Source: CAYYFX01 sp046330135
Lineage (GTDB): Bacteria; ARS69
Assembly: GCA_046330135.1 (NCBI GenBank)
Contig: JAXLTI010000005.1
Span: forward strand, 372,001 to 436,000
Direction: 5' to 3'
DNA: 64,000 nucleotides
In this document: positions 56,582 to 64,000 of the stretch, piece after piece
Layout: every line of letters starts with the position of its first letter
Position numbering within the stretch: position 1 is the first letter of the stretch
Notes under the pieces: generated by a model
Seen by the model: only the letters and a program-made list of their open reading frames with translations
What the model was told of the DNA's origin: nothing
The model's database searches: none
Translations under genes and position numbers: made by a program

Positions 56582-59500
56582 GTGAAGCCTATCGGTACTT
56601 CCTCGCGCACCTTCGCTTTCGCCATCGCTCTCGCCGCGCTTCCGGCGTGGTGGGGAGTGCCGACCCAGGCCGCCGACTCGAAAGCGGCCGCACTCGCGGA
56701 CAAGCGCTGGACTCTCGTCCAGCCCGTGCCCACGACGCAGGCGCCGGCTCCGCCGGAGATCACGGAGTTCGGGAGCATCATCAATCCGCCCTCGATCCTG
56801 ACTCCGCCGAACGCGACCGACATCGCGGTGAAGCCCTCGACGGTCGTGACTCAGTCCGAAGTGTCCATCGCCATCAACCCCACGAACCCGAACATCATCT
56901 TCGCGTCGGCGAACGCCAGCCAATGGCCGGTGAACACGTTCTACGGCACGGGCGTCTACTGGTCCACGGACGGCGGCACCACCTGGACCGGTGACGACCA
57001 CGGGCCGGGCGGCGTGGGCAACAGCGGCGACCCGGCCGCGGCGATCCGCGCGATCGACAACCGCTGGCTCGTGGGCTACATCAGCAGCGCCGGCCAGGGC
57101 GTCAGCTACACGACCAACGGCGGCACGACCTGGGCGGCGCGCACGTGCGGCACGGGCAACCTCGACAAGAACCACATGTGCGCGGACAACGTCGCGGCGA
57201 GCGCGTTCTACGGGAACCTGTACTCGGCGTGGACGAACTTCGGCGGCACCAACATCAACGACATCGAGGCGGTGCGCTCCACGGACGGCGGCAACACGTG
57301 GGGCAGCCTGGCCAACATCTCGAACAACGTGAACGCCGGCTCGCACAACCAGGGCGTGAACCTGCGGACGGGCCCGAACGGCACCGTGTACGCCTGCTGG
57401 GCCATCTACGACGGCTGGCCCACGGACGAGACGGCGATCGGCTTCAACAAGTCCACGAACGGCGGGGCGAGCTGGGTGGGCGAGTTCCGCGCGATCACGA
57501 ACATCCGCGGCGTCCGCCAGGGCATCCCGAACACCACGAACCGCACCAACTCCTTCCCCTCCATGGCCGTCGACGTCTCGGGCGGGCCGCGGAACGGCTG
57601 GATCTACATCGCGTGGACGAACCGCGGCGTTCCCGGCGTGAACAACGGCGACCCGGACTGCTACGTCTCCCGCTCCACGAACGGCGGGACCACGTGGGGC
57701 ACGCCGGTGCGCATCAACCAGGACGCCACGACGCGATCTCAGTGGTTCCCGTGGATCACCTGCGATCCCACCAGCGGGCAGCTCGCCGTGATCTTCTACG
57801 ACCGTCGCGACAACACGGCGGACACGCAGTGCCGCGCGTACATGGCCGTGTCCAACGACGGCGCCGCGACGTGGGAGGACTTCCCCGTCGCCGACGTGAG
57901 CTTCACGCCCACTCCGATCCCGGGGCTCGCCACCGGCTACATGGGCGACTACCTCGGTATCGACATGGTCGCCGGTCACGCCATGCCGATCTGGATGGAC
58001 AACCGCGGCGGCAACTACCTCGCGTACGTGTCGCCGACCCTCGTGTCGGATCCGCTGGATCCGAACCCGCCGACGAACGTCGCGGCGTCCAGCAACCTGG
58101 GCACGCCCACCTCGGTGCTGCTCACGTGGACCGATCCCACCACGCACGTGAACGGGACGCCGCTCCCCAACTTCTCGATCGACATCTCTCGGGACGACGT
58201 CTTCCTCGTGAACGTGAATCAGGGCAACCAGACGTTCACGGACACCGGCCTCACGGACGGCCAGCTCTACCACTACGCGCTCAAGTCGCGGGACGACGTG
58301 ACGGACAGCACGAGCTCGGCGGTGAACGTCCAGGCGTACGCGGGCGGCTCACCCACCGCCGTGCTCCTCACGAGCACCACGGCGATCACGCGCACGATCT
58401 TCCAGAGCACCACGGACACCCAGCACTTCACGATCTCGAACCCGGGCGCGCTGAACCGCACCCTGAACTGGTCGCTGGCGGAGACGCCGGACCAGCCGTG
58501 GCTCACCGTCAACCCGCTCAGCGGCGCGATCGTGGGCAACGGGTCCACGCAGCTGACGGTCCTCCTCGACGCCACGGCGCTCACGCCCGGCACCTATCTG
58601 TCGGATCTCGTCATCACGGCGAATGACCCGGCGAACCCGGCCGACACGGTGCACGTGACGCTGAACGTCAACGGCGTCCCGGTGGTGCATGCCGCGCCGC
58701 CTTCGATCAGCGTGACGCTGGCTCCGCTCGGGACGACGACGCAGGAAGTCACGCTCTCGAACAGCGGGAACGGCGACCTGAACTACACCCTGACGACCAG
58801 CGGCGGCGCGAACCGGCTGGAGTTCCCGAGCGAGGCGTTCTCGCAGACCGGACCCACGACGTTCCGCGGCAACGTCTATCGCGTCGACACGGCGACCCCG
58901 CTCAAGGAGATCCAGGAGCGGCTCAACGTCCCGGCGTCCACGCCGATGGAGTTCTTCGTCTATCAGAACACCGCGGCGTCCGGGACCTTCACGAAGATCT
59001 TCTCGACGACGATCACGTCGGGCACGGGGCTCGCGTGGTACTCGTCGGGCCCGATCAACGTGAGCCTCCAGGCCGGCAAGTACTACTTCATCGGCGCCGG
59101 CTGGTCGGGCACGGTGACGGCGTACAGCGACTTCGGCACCACTCCGCCGCTGCCCCTCTCGATCCCGTTCGGCGCGGCGATGGGTCCGGGCGGCGGGACC
59201 GGCTATCCGCCGCCGGCGTCCACCGTCCAGGGCGGCGGATCGTGGCTCTACTCGATCGCGCTCGGCTACGGCGAGAACTTCGCTCTCACGTTGCTGAGCC
59301 CGTCGAGCGGGACCGTCGCGGCCTCGGGCTCCACGCCGATCGACGTCCAGATCACCGCCCAGAGCGCTCTCGGCATCTTCCACGGCAGCATCAACGTGGC
59401 GAGCAACGACCCGATCACGCCGCTGGTCACCGTGCCGATCACGCTGACGGTCAGCAACACGGTGGACGCTCCGGCCGTGACGGCGCCGCTGCCGAAGGTG

Positions 59501-59773
59501 CTCGCGCTGCAGGCGAACGCGCCGAACCCGTTCCGGGGCGGGACCGAGATCCGCTACGACCTGCCCAAGTCGGGGCCGGTGTCGCTCAAGATCTACGACG
59601 TGACCGGACGGCTCGTCCGGACGCTCGTGAACGGCACCCGCGAGGCCGGATTCCGCTCCGTCACCTGGGACGGCATCGACGATGCGGGCCACCGCTCGGC
59701 CGCGGGCGTGTACTTCTACACGCTCCAGGCCCAGGACAAGACCTTCCAGCGGAAGATGATCCAGCTCCGCTGA
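56582..59773 (+). CDS. Large secreted BNR/sialidase-like repeat protein with Ig-like and FlgD-like C-terminal domains
   Basis: 1063 residues from GTG 56582, chosen because it precedes a signal peptide (RTFAFAIALAALPAWWGVPTQAA); the frame is open upstream to a TTG at 56513. The N-terminal 450 residues hold BNR-type repeats (WSTDGGTTWTG, TTNGGTTWAA, RSTDGGNTWG, RSTNGGTTWG), a six-bladed-propeller pattern typical of sialidases and exported binding proteins. The middle contains fibronectin/choice-of-anchor-like beta domains, and the last 90 residues are the FlgD module (APNPFRGGTEIRYDLP...AAGVYFYTL). Sialidase active-site residues are not evident. Confidence 0.8.
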   Translation: MKPIGTSSRTFAFAIALAALPAWWGVPTQAADSKAAALADKRWTLVQPVPTTQAPAPPEITEFGSIINPPSILTPPNATDIAVKPSTVVTQSEVSIAINPTNPNIIFASANASQWPVNTFYGTGVYWSTDGGTTWTGDDHGPGGVGNSGDPAAAIRAIDNRWLVGYISSAGQGVSYTTNGGTTWAARTCGTGNLDKNHMCADNVAASAFYGNLYSAWTNFGGTNINDIEAVRSTDGGNTWGSLANISNNVNAGSHNQGVNLRTGPNGTVYACWAIYDGWPTDETAIGFNKSTNGGASWVGEFRAITNIRGVRQGIPNTTNRTNSFPSMAVDVSGGPRNGWIYIAWTNRGVPGVNNGDPDCYVSRSTNGGTTWGTPVRINQDATTRSQWFPWITCDPTSGQLAVIFYDRRDNTADTQCRAYMAVSNDGAATWEDFPVADVSFTPTPIPGLATGYMGDYLGIDMVAGHAMPIWMDNRGGNYLAYVSPTLVSDPLDPNPPTNVAASSNLGTPTSVLLTWTDPTTHVNGTPLPNFSIDISRDDVFLVNVNQGNQTFTDTGLTDGQLYHYALKSRDDVTDSTSSAVNVQAYAGGSPTAVLLTSTTAITRTIFQSTTDTQHFTISNPGALNRTLNWSLAETPDQPWLTVNPLSGAIVGNGSTQLTVLLDATALTPGTYLSDLVITANDPANPADTVHVTLNVNGVPVVHAAPPSISVTLAPLGTTTQEVTLSNSGNGDLNYTLTTSGGANRLEFPSEAFSQTGPTTFRGNVYRVDTATPLKEIQERLNVPASTPMEFFVYQNTAASGTFTKIFSTTITSGTGLAWYSSGPINVSLQAGKYYFIGAGWSGTVTAYSDFGTTPPLPLSIPFGAAMGPGGGTGYPPPASTVQGGGSWLYSIALGYGENFALTLLSPSSGTVAASGSTPIDVQITAQSALGIFHGSINVASNDPITPLVTVPITLTVSNTVDAPAVTAPLPKVLALQANAPNPFRGGTEIRYDLPKSGPVSLKIYDVTGRLVRTLVNGTREAGFRSVTWDGIDDAGHRSAAGVYFYTLQAQDKTFQRKMIQLR

Positions 59774-59800
59774 GCGAGACGCTCCCGCGCGGGGAAGAGG

Positions 59801-59830
59801 AGCCCCGGCCTTCGGGCCGGGGCTTTCTCT
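59801..59830 (+). terminator. Intrinsic terminator after the large BNR gene
   Basis: AGCCCCGGCC pairs perfectly with GGCCGGGGCT around a stable TTCG tetraloop, followed by TTCTCT. It lies 28 bases past the stop codon. Confidence 0.85.
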
Positions 59831-59892
59831 ATGCCCCGGGGACACCGGGAGCCCCCACGGGCCGGGCTCTCTCCTGAGCACGGCGAATCCTC

Positions 59893-59920
59893 TTGCTTAA
59901 CCATGGTAAAGTTCTATATT
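59893..59920 (+). promoter_or_regulatory. Promoter of the mntR-mntH-uspA cluster
   Basis: TTGCTT at 59893-59898, a 16-base spacer and TATATT at 59915-59920. The palindrome at 59896-59911 lies between the boxes, so a bound repressor would block polymerase. About 80 bases separate it from the ATG at 60003. Confidence 0.75.
59896..59911 (+). promoter_or_regulatory. Candidate MntR/DtxR-type operator
   Basis: CTTAACCATGGTAAAG is an inverted repeat with seven of eight half-site bases matched (CTTnACCATGGTnAAG). It fills the -35/-10 spacer of the cluster that encodes a DtxR-family regulator and an Nramp transporter. Metal-dependent autoregulation is the obvious inference. Confidence 0.65.
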
Positions 59921-60002
59921 GAGGCCATGTGAAGTTCGTCCCGGCGAACGCCGATGACCTCCGGAGACCGGGGGTCGGACGCCCGCCCCCTCGGAGGAAG
60001 CC

Positions 60003-60665
60003 ATGTTCGGCCCTGCCGTCGAGGACTACGTCAAGGCGATCTACGAGCTGGGCGGCGGCACGCGCCGCGTGACTCCCACGGCCGTCGCCACGGCACTGGA
60101 CGTCTCCATGCCGGCGGTCACGAAGATGGTCCGCCGCCTCGGAGAGCTTCGCCTCGTGACCTACGTGCGGGCGGAGGGCATCGAGCTGACGCCATCGGGG
60201 ACGAAGGTCGCGCTCGAGATCCTGCGCCACCACCGGCTCATCGAGCTCTACCTCAAGGAGGCCCTCGGCTACTCGTGGGACCGCCTGCACGACGAGGCGG
60301 AGGAGCTGGAGCACCACATCTCCGAGGAGTTCGAGGATCGCATCGACCGGATGCTGGGCCATCCCACGCACGACCCGCACGGGGAGCCCATTCCCACGAA
60401 GGACGGCCGCATCGAGGACGTTCCGCGGGTCACGCTCGCGGAGCTGTCGCCCGGGGAGAGAGTCCGCGTGGCGCGCGTGAGCGATCGGGACCCGGCCATG
60501 CTGCGCTACCTGGCGGAGCTCGGCCTCTATCCCGAGACCGTCGTGGAGGTTCTGGAGCGGGCGCCGTACGGCGGTCCGCTGCGGCTCCTCGTCGCGGGCG
60601 CGCCGCGCGACGTGGGGGAGGAGCTCGCCCAGAACGTGTTCGTCCTCCGCCCGGAGCCTTCGTGA
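60003..60665 (+). CDS. mntR: Metal-dependent transcriptional regulator, DtxR/MntR family with FeoA domain
   Basis: 220 residues. An N-terminal winged helix (VEDYVKAIYELGG, TPTAVATALDVSMPAVTKMVRRLGELRLVTY) is followed by the dimerisation/metal domain with conserved His and Glu (LRHHRLIELYLKEALGY, LEHHISEEFEDRIDRMLGHPTHDPHG) and a C-terminal FeoA/SH3-like domain. Three-domain members resemble IdeR/DtxR; the adjacent Nramp gene supports Mn rather than Fe sensing. It likely represses its own promoter through the palindrome at 59896-59911. Confidence 0.93.
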   Translation: MFGPAVEDYVKAIYELGGGTRRVTPTAVATALDVSMPAVTKMVRRLGELRLVTYVRAEGIELTPSGTKVALEILRHHRLIELYLKEALGYSWDRLHDEAEELEHHISEEFEDRIDRMLGHPTHDPHGEPIPTKDGRIEDVPRVTLAELSPGERVRVARVSDRDPAMLRYLAELGLYPETVVEVLERAPYGGPLRLLVAGAPRDVGEELAQNVFVLRPEPS

Positions 60666-62065
60666 CGACGAAGGTCGCGAACGGCGCGAACGGCGCTCCC
60701 GCCGCCCTGCAGCGCTCGCTGCACGAAGTCCACGCGAGCGTGCCTCTGCCGCGCCATGCGTCGCGGCTCCGGCATTTCCTCTCGTTCGCGGGCCCGGCGT
60801 ACCTCGTCTCGGTGGGGTACATGGACCCGGGCAACTGGGCCACGGATCTCGCCGGCGGTTCGAAGTTCGGCTACGCGCTCATCTGGGTCATCCTGCTCTC
60901 CAGCCTGATCGCGATGCTCCTCCAGACGCTGTGCGCGCGTCTCGGGATCGTGACCGGGCGGGATCTCGCGCAGGCCTGCCGCGACAACTACGTGAAGCCG
61001 GTCTCGTGGGTCCTGTGGGTGTTGTGCGAGGTGGCCATCGTGGCGTGCGACCTGGCCGAGGTCATCGGCTCGGCGGTGGCCCTGAATCTCCTGTTCGGGA
61101 TGCCGCTCGTGGTGGGCGTGCTGGTCACCAGCTTCGACGTGCTGCTGCTGCTCGCCGCGATGCACTTCGGCTTCCGCAAGATCGAAGCGATCGTGATCTC
61201 CCTGATCACCACGATCGGGTTCTCCTTCGCGATCCAGATCTTCCTCTCGCGGCCGGAGTGGGGCGGCATCGCGCACGGGCTGTTCGTGCCCACGATTCCC
61301 GATCGCGAAGCGTTCTACATCGCGCTCGGCATCCTCGGCGCCACCGTGATGCCGCACAACCTCTACCTGCACACGGCGCTCGTGCAGACGCGGGACATCG
61401 AGCAGACGCCGGAGGGGAAGCGGCGCGCGATCCAGTACAACACCTGGGACACCATCGTGGCGCTGGGCGCGGCGTTCTTCGTCAATGCCGCCATCCTGAT
61501 CGTCGCGGCGGCGGTGTTCCACCGGTCGGGCCGCTTCGACGTCGGCGAGCTGCAGCAAGCCCATCGCCTCCTCGCGCCGCTGGTGGGCGCGCCGATCGCG
61601 TCCACCGCCTTCGCGGTGGCGCTGCTCGCGTCCGGGCAGTCCTCCACGATCACGGGCACCTTGGCCGGGCAGGTCGTGATGGAGGGCTTCCTGAGCATCC
61701 GCATCCGGCCGTGGCTCCGCCGGCTGATCACTCGCCTTCTCGCGATCGTCCCCGCGGTCCTCCTGGTGGGAGCCTCGGGCGGCAAGGGCACCGTGGGACT
61801 CCTCGTCTTGTCGCAGGTCGTGCTGTCCATGCAGCTCTCCTTCGCGATCTTCCCGCTGATGGGCTTCACGTCCAGCCGGCGGCTGATGGGCGAGTTCGCG
61901 AACTCGCGGCGGGTCAAGATCGTCGGCTACGCCGTCTGCATCCTGATCGCCGCGCTGAACGCGTCGTTGTTGTTGCAGGCGATCGGGCTCCGCTGGATGC
62001 TCGTGCTGGTCGGAGCCACGGCGGCGTTCGCGGGGTGGGTGAAGTTCTTCTACCGGGGAGACTGA
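60662..62065 (+). CDS. mntH: Nramp family divalent metal cation transporter (MntH-like)
   Basis: 467 residues from GTG 60662, overlapping the regulator by four bases. About eleven helices. The metal-binding DPGNWATDLAGGS is in helix 1 and MPHNLYLHTALVQTR in helix 6, both canonical for Nramp, and helix 6 carries the metal-coordinating Met. It imports Mn2+ (or Fe2+) with protons. Its gene order after a DtxR-type regulator supports Mn homeostasis. Confidence 0.95.
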   Translation: MTTKVANGANGAPAALQRSLHEVHASVPLPRHASRLRHFLSFAGPAYLVSVGYMDPGNWATDLAGGSKFGYALIWVILLSSLIAMLLQTLCARLGIVTGRDLAQACRDNYVKPVSWVLWVLCEVAIVACDLAEVIGSAVALNLLFGMPLVVGVLVTSFDVLLLLAAMHFGFRKIEAIVISLITTIGFSFAIQIFLSRPEWGGIAHGLFVPTIPDREAFYIALGILGATVMPHNLYLHTALVQTRDIEQTPEGKRRAIQYNTWDTIVALGAAFFVNAAILIVAAAVFHRSGRFDVGELQQAHRLLAPLVGAPIASTAFAVALLASGQSSTITGTLAGQVVMEGFLSIRIRPWLRRLITRLLAIVPAVLLVGASGGKGTVGLLVLSQVVLSMQLSFAIFPLMGFTSSRRLMGEFANSRRVKIVGYAVCILIAALNASLLLQAIGLRWMLVLVGATAAFAGWVKFFYRGD

Positions 62066-62066
62066 C

Positions 62067-62492
62067 GTGTACCGGAAGATCCTCGTCGCCCTGGAGAACA
62101 GCCAGGCGGATCGCGCGATCGTGGCGCACATCGACGAGCTGGCCCGGCTCACTCACGCCACGCTGGTTCTCGTGCACGTCGCGGACGGCTGGGTGGCGCG
62201 CAACTGGGGCCACCTCAACCTCGCGGAGTCCGAGGAGATCCGCCAGGACCGAGCGTACCTCGAGTCGGTGCGCGAGCGGTTCGCGTCCAGCGGGATCCCG
62301 GCCGAAGCCGTGCTGCTGATGGGCGAGCCGGCCGACCAGATCGTGCGGGTCGCGGAGGAGCGGCAGGTGGACCTGATCGCGATGAGCACGCACGGCCACC
62401 GGTTCCTGGCCGATCTTCTCTTCGGCTCCACGGCGCGCAAGGTCCGCCACACCGTGGAGATCCCGGTTCTGTTGCTCAAAGCGCAGCGCTGA
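62067..62492 (+). CDS. Universal stress protein UspA family
   Basis: 141 residues from GTG 62067, one base after the transporter stop. Starts YRKILVALENSQADRAIV and ends with IAMSTHGHRFLADLLFGSTARKVRHTVEIPVLLLK, which holds a partly conserved ATP-loop G-x9-GST. UspA proteins are commonly paired with Nramp or other transporters and may regulate them. Cytoplasmic. Confidence 0.92.
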   Translation: MYRKILVALENSQADRAIVAHIDELARLTHATLVLVHVADGWVARNWGHLNLAESEEIRQDRAYLESVRERFASSGIPAEAVLLMGEPADQIVRVAEERQVDLIAMSTHGHRFLADLLFGSTARKVRHTVEIPVLLLKAQR

Positions 62493-62499
62493 GGGCCGC

Positions 62500-63090
62500 T
62501 CAGCGGGGTGCTGCGGCGCCGGGAGGGGTCGCAGAACCTGGAGGGGTCGCGGAACCTGAAGGGGTCGCGGAACGTGAAGGGGCGGCGGAACCCGACGGGG
62601 TCGCGGAACCTGAGGGGGCCGGGGGATGTGAAAGGGCGGCCGGCGGTTTCGCGGGCGTGATCGCGGGCGGCGGGAGCGGAAGGGGTCCGGTGCTGCGGGA
62701 CAGTCCCGGTCGCCCGCCCGTCAACGGAGTGACGGACATCTCCGCCATCGCGCGCTCGATCCTCGCCGCGAGGCGGGCGGGATCTGCGCGATACGGCGCC
62801 ACCCAGGCGTTCCACTCCGCGTCGGTGAGGTGCGATCCCGGGAGGGCGTCGAGCGCCACGCGGAAGGAGTCCGGATGTGCCGCGTGGCGACGCGACAGCT
62901 TCAGGACCTGCGTCCAGTAGTCCGCGAAGTCTCCCGCCTTGGCCTCCACCGCGAGCGTGTCCCGCTGCTTCGCGGGCGGGACGTTGCGCCCGGCGCGGAC
63001 GAGGAGGAAACCGCCCACGCCGGCCGCCACGAGCACCGCCGCGGCGATCGCCAGGACCCGAGGACGCCGGACGCCGAATCGCTTCTCCAC
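62500..63090 (-). CDS. Membrane-anchored protein of unknown function with Ser/Pro/Ala-rich C-terminal repeats
   Basis: 196 residues. Arg/Lys-rich N-terminus, then one transmembrane segment or uncleaved signal (VLAIAAAVLVAAGVGGFLLV). Residues 45-120 form a helical domain of no known family (AVEAKAGDFADYWTQVLKLSRRHAAHPDSFRVALDALPGSHL). The last 55 residues are low complexity, encoded by the 18-bp repeats at 62522-62629. It converges with the uspA gene, eight bases apart. Whether this is a genuine gene rests on the conserved-looking middle domain; it is the only long frame on this strand. Confidence 0.6.
   Translation of the reverse strand: MEKRFGVRRPRVLAIAAAVLVAAGVGGFLLVRAGRNVPPAKQRDTLAVEAKAGDFADYWTQVLKLSRRHAAHPDSFRVALDALPGSHLTDAEWNAWVAPYRADPARLAARIERAMAEMSVTPLTGGRPGLSRSTGPLPLPPPAITPAKPPAALSHPPAPSGSATPSGSAAPSRSATPSGSATPPGSATPPGAAAPR
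62522..62629. repeat. Six tandem 18-bp repeats inside the minus-strand gene
   Basis: Units of 18 bases with plus-strand consensus GAAGGGGTCGCGGAACCT start at 62522, 62540, 62558, 62576, 62594 and 62612, with increasing divergence. On the minus strand each encodes a six-residue Ser/Gly/Ala/Thr/Pro unit. Copy number is likely to vary between strains. Confidence 0.8.
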
Positions 63091-63160
63091 GCGGTCTCCC
63101 CCGAGGACGCAGTCCGCACCAGCCTATGCCGAGGGCCCGTTCTGCGGAAGGCGGGTGTCG

Positions 63161-63189
63161 TTGACGCCCTGCGGGCCCTCCGCTACTTT
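63161..63189 (+). promoter_or_regulatory. Promoter of the Omp85-type gene
   Basis: TTGACG at 63161-63166, a 17-base spacer, and TACTTT at 63184-63189. The ATG is 91 bases past the -10. Confidence 0.75.
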
Positions 63190-63279
63190 CGCCCGGCCGA
63201 GGCGGGGGCCCGAAGACGGCTCTCGCGCCCGGCGGACGGCTCCCGCGCGACCCGTCCCTCCGCGGAGAGAATCCGGCCG

Positions 63280-64000
63280 ATGGGTCCTTGCTTCCCTTGG
63301 CGCTCGGCCTTCGTGGCCCTCGTCGTCACGGCGTCGCTGGTCCCTCCTCCCGCCCTCGCCGATGCATGGACCAAGGAACGCCCCGCGGACATCTCGCGAT
63401 TCGGGCTCTCGTCGGTCCTGTTCGAAGGCGATCTTCCCGTCCCGGTGGATCAGTTGCGGAGCGTCATGCGCTCCTCGTCGTCCGGCCTCCTGCGCTTCCG
63501 CGCCGTCGATCCGGATCGCCTCGAGGGCGACGCGCAACGGATCCGGGCGCAGCTGAGGCGGCTGGGATACTGGCGGGCCACGGTGGAGCTGGAGCTGCTC
63601 TTCGATCCGCCGCGGCGGGACACGCGCGCGGTCTTTCACGTCACGCCCGGAGCGCAGCGCCGGGTGGGCCGGATCACCGCCTCCGGGGACTCGGTCATCG
63701 CCGAGCCCGAGATCCTCTCCTGGATCCAGCAGAAGACCGGGGAGCCCTTCGACATCGCGAAGACGGATCGCGACCGCCTGGTGATCGAGAACACGTACGC
63801 GAACCGAGGGTTCTACGACGTGCAGGTGACGGCCGACATCAGGCCCGCGGCCGGCGACTCGTCGTCGAGCGCATCCGCCCCGATCGTCCACGACCTCGTG
63901 TACCGCGTCACCGAGGGGCCGCGCTACATGGTCGGGAACATCCGCATCGAGGGCAACGAGTTCACCAAGGGCGAGATCATCCGCCGCGAGCTGGCTCTGC
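63280..64000 (+). CDS. Omp85/BamA-like outer-membrane assembly protein, 3' end outside window
   Basis: At least 240 residues, open to the window edge. ATG 63280 starts a signal peptide (FVALVVTASLVPPPALADA). Two POTRA-like repeats are visible: VLFEGDLPVPVDQLRSVM...IRAQLRRLGYWRATVELEL and ITASGDSVIAEPEILSWIQQKTGEPFDIAKTDRDRLVIENTYANRGFYDVQV, and a third begins at GNIRIEGNEFTKGEIIRRELAL. Such POTRA repeats lead to a membrane barrel that folds or exports outer-membrane proteins. Whether it is BamA, TamA or another member needs the C-terminus. Promoter seen upstream. Confidence 0.85.
   Translation, partial: MGPCFPWRSAFVALVVTASLVPPPALADAWTKERPADISRFGLSSVLFEGDLPVPVDQLRSVMRSSSSGLLRFRAVDPDRLEGDAQRIRAQLRRLGYWRATVELELLFDPPRRDTRAVFHVTPGAQRRVGRITASGDSVIAEPEILSWIQQKTGEPFDIAKTDRDRLVIENTYANRGFYDVQVTADIRPAAGDSSSSASAPIVHDLVYRVTEGPRYMVGNIRIEGNEFTKGEIIRRELAL

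Noticed and set aside
62522..62629. Possible CRISPR array
   Set aside because: Repeats are contiguous 18-bp units with no unique spacers, and they are coding.

Overview
The window is about 64 kb of very GC-rich bacterial chromosome. It is gene-dense, has no non-coding stretch over 300 bases, and shows no insertion sequence, prophage, integron or CRISPR array. Housekeeping genes are interleaved with exported proteins carrying an FlgD-like C-terminal module (consensus AAGVYxxRL near the end) and choice-of-anchor or BNR repeat architecture. The gene complement is Gram-negative: an Omp85-type assembly protein, RseP, an RND pump with adaptor, and lipoproteins. Together these suggest an uncultivated lineage of the FCB superphylum (Eisenbacteria-like). 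That placement is inference from gene content, not from a marker tree.

Layout, 1-12.7 kb: phosphohexosamine mutase, glmS and ridA; a selenocysteine tRNA (selC); a DUF5683-type protein, lepB, lepA and hemW; a polytopic membrane protein; and, on the minus strand, a secreted choice-of-anchor B protein and a PDZ-alpha/beta hydrolase. 12.9-19 kb: a heat-shock operon hrcA-grpE-dnaJ-rsmE-HIT with a textbook promoter and a CIRCE-like operator but no dnaK, then an Rrf2 regulator and an RlmI-like methyltransferase. 19-27 kb: mutS2, then dnaG-rpoD-rfbC-MFS. 27-37 kb: two tRNAs with a terminator, a zinc-ribbon coiled-coil protein, an RNase HI-type protein, RNase P RNA, then the coupled recJ-rel-pgeF-(dtd/maf fusion)-mtnA run and a small DUF6982-like protein. 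37-45 kb: rplM-rpsI and rpsB-tsf-pyrH-frr-uppS-cdsA-dxr-rseP, a conserved translation, isoprenoid and envelope cluster. 45-60 kb: accessory and exported functions: signal-peptide PepF, an M64-like metalloprotease, a Cys-rich small protein with an HME-type RND adaptor and pump, an SdrD-like lipoprotein, and a 1063-residue BNR/FlgD protein. 60-64 kb: a DtxR-type regulator, an Nramp transporter and a UspA protein behind a promoter overlapped by a palindrome; an unknown membrane-anchored protein with 18-bp repeats; and the start of an Omp85 gene.

Many adjacent genes overlap by 4 bases (ATGA or GTGA), so translational coupling is common. Promoters read directly from the sequence share TTGAC plus a 17-18 nt spacer and a T-A-rich -10, consistent with the RpoD encoded here. 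The most notable observations are the three CxxH-x6-CxxC repeats on the RND adaptor, the single-frame Dtd-Maf fusion, selC immediately against a protein gene, the CIRCE variant with no dnaK in the operon, and the palindrome at the MntR promoter.
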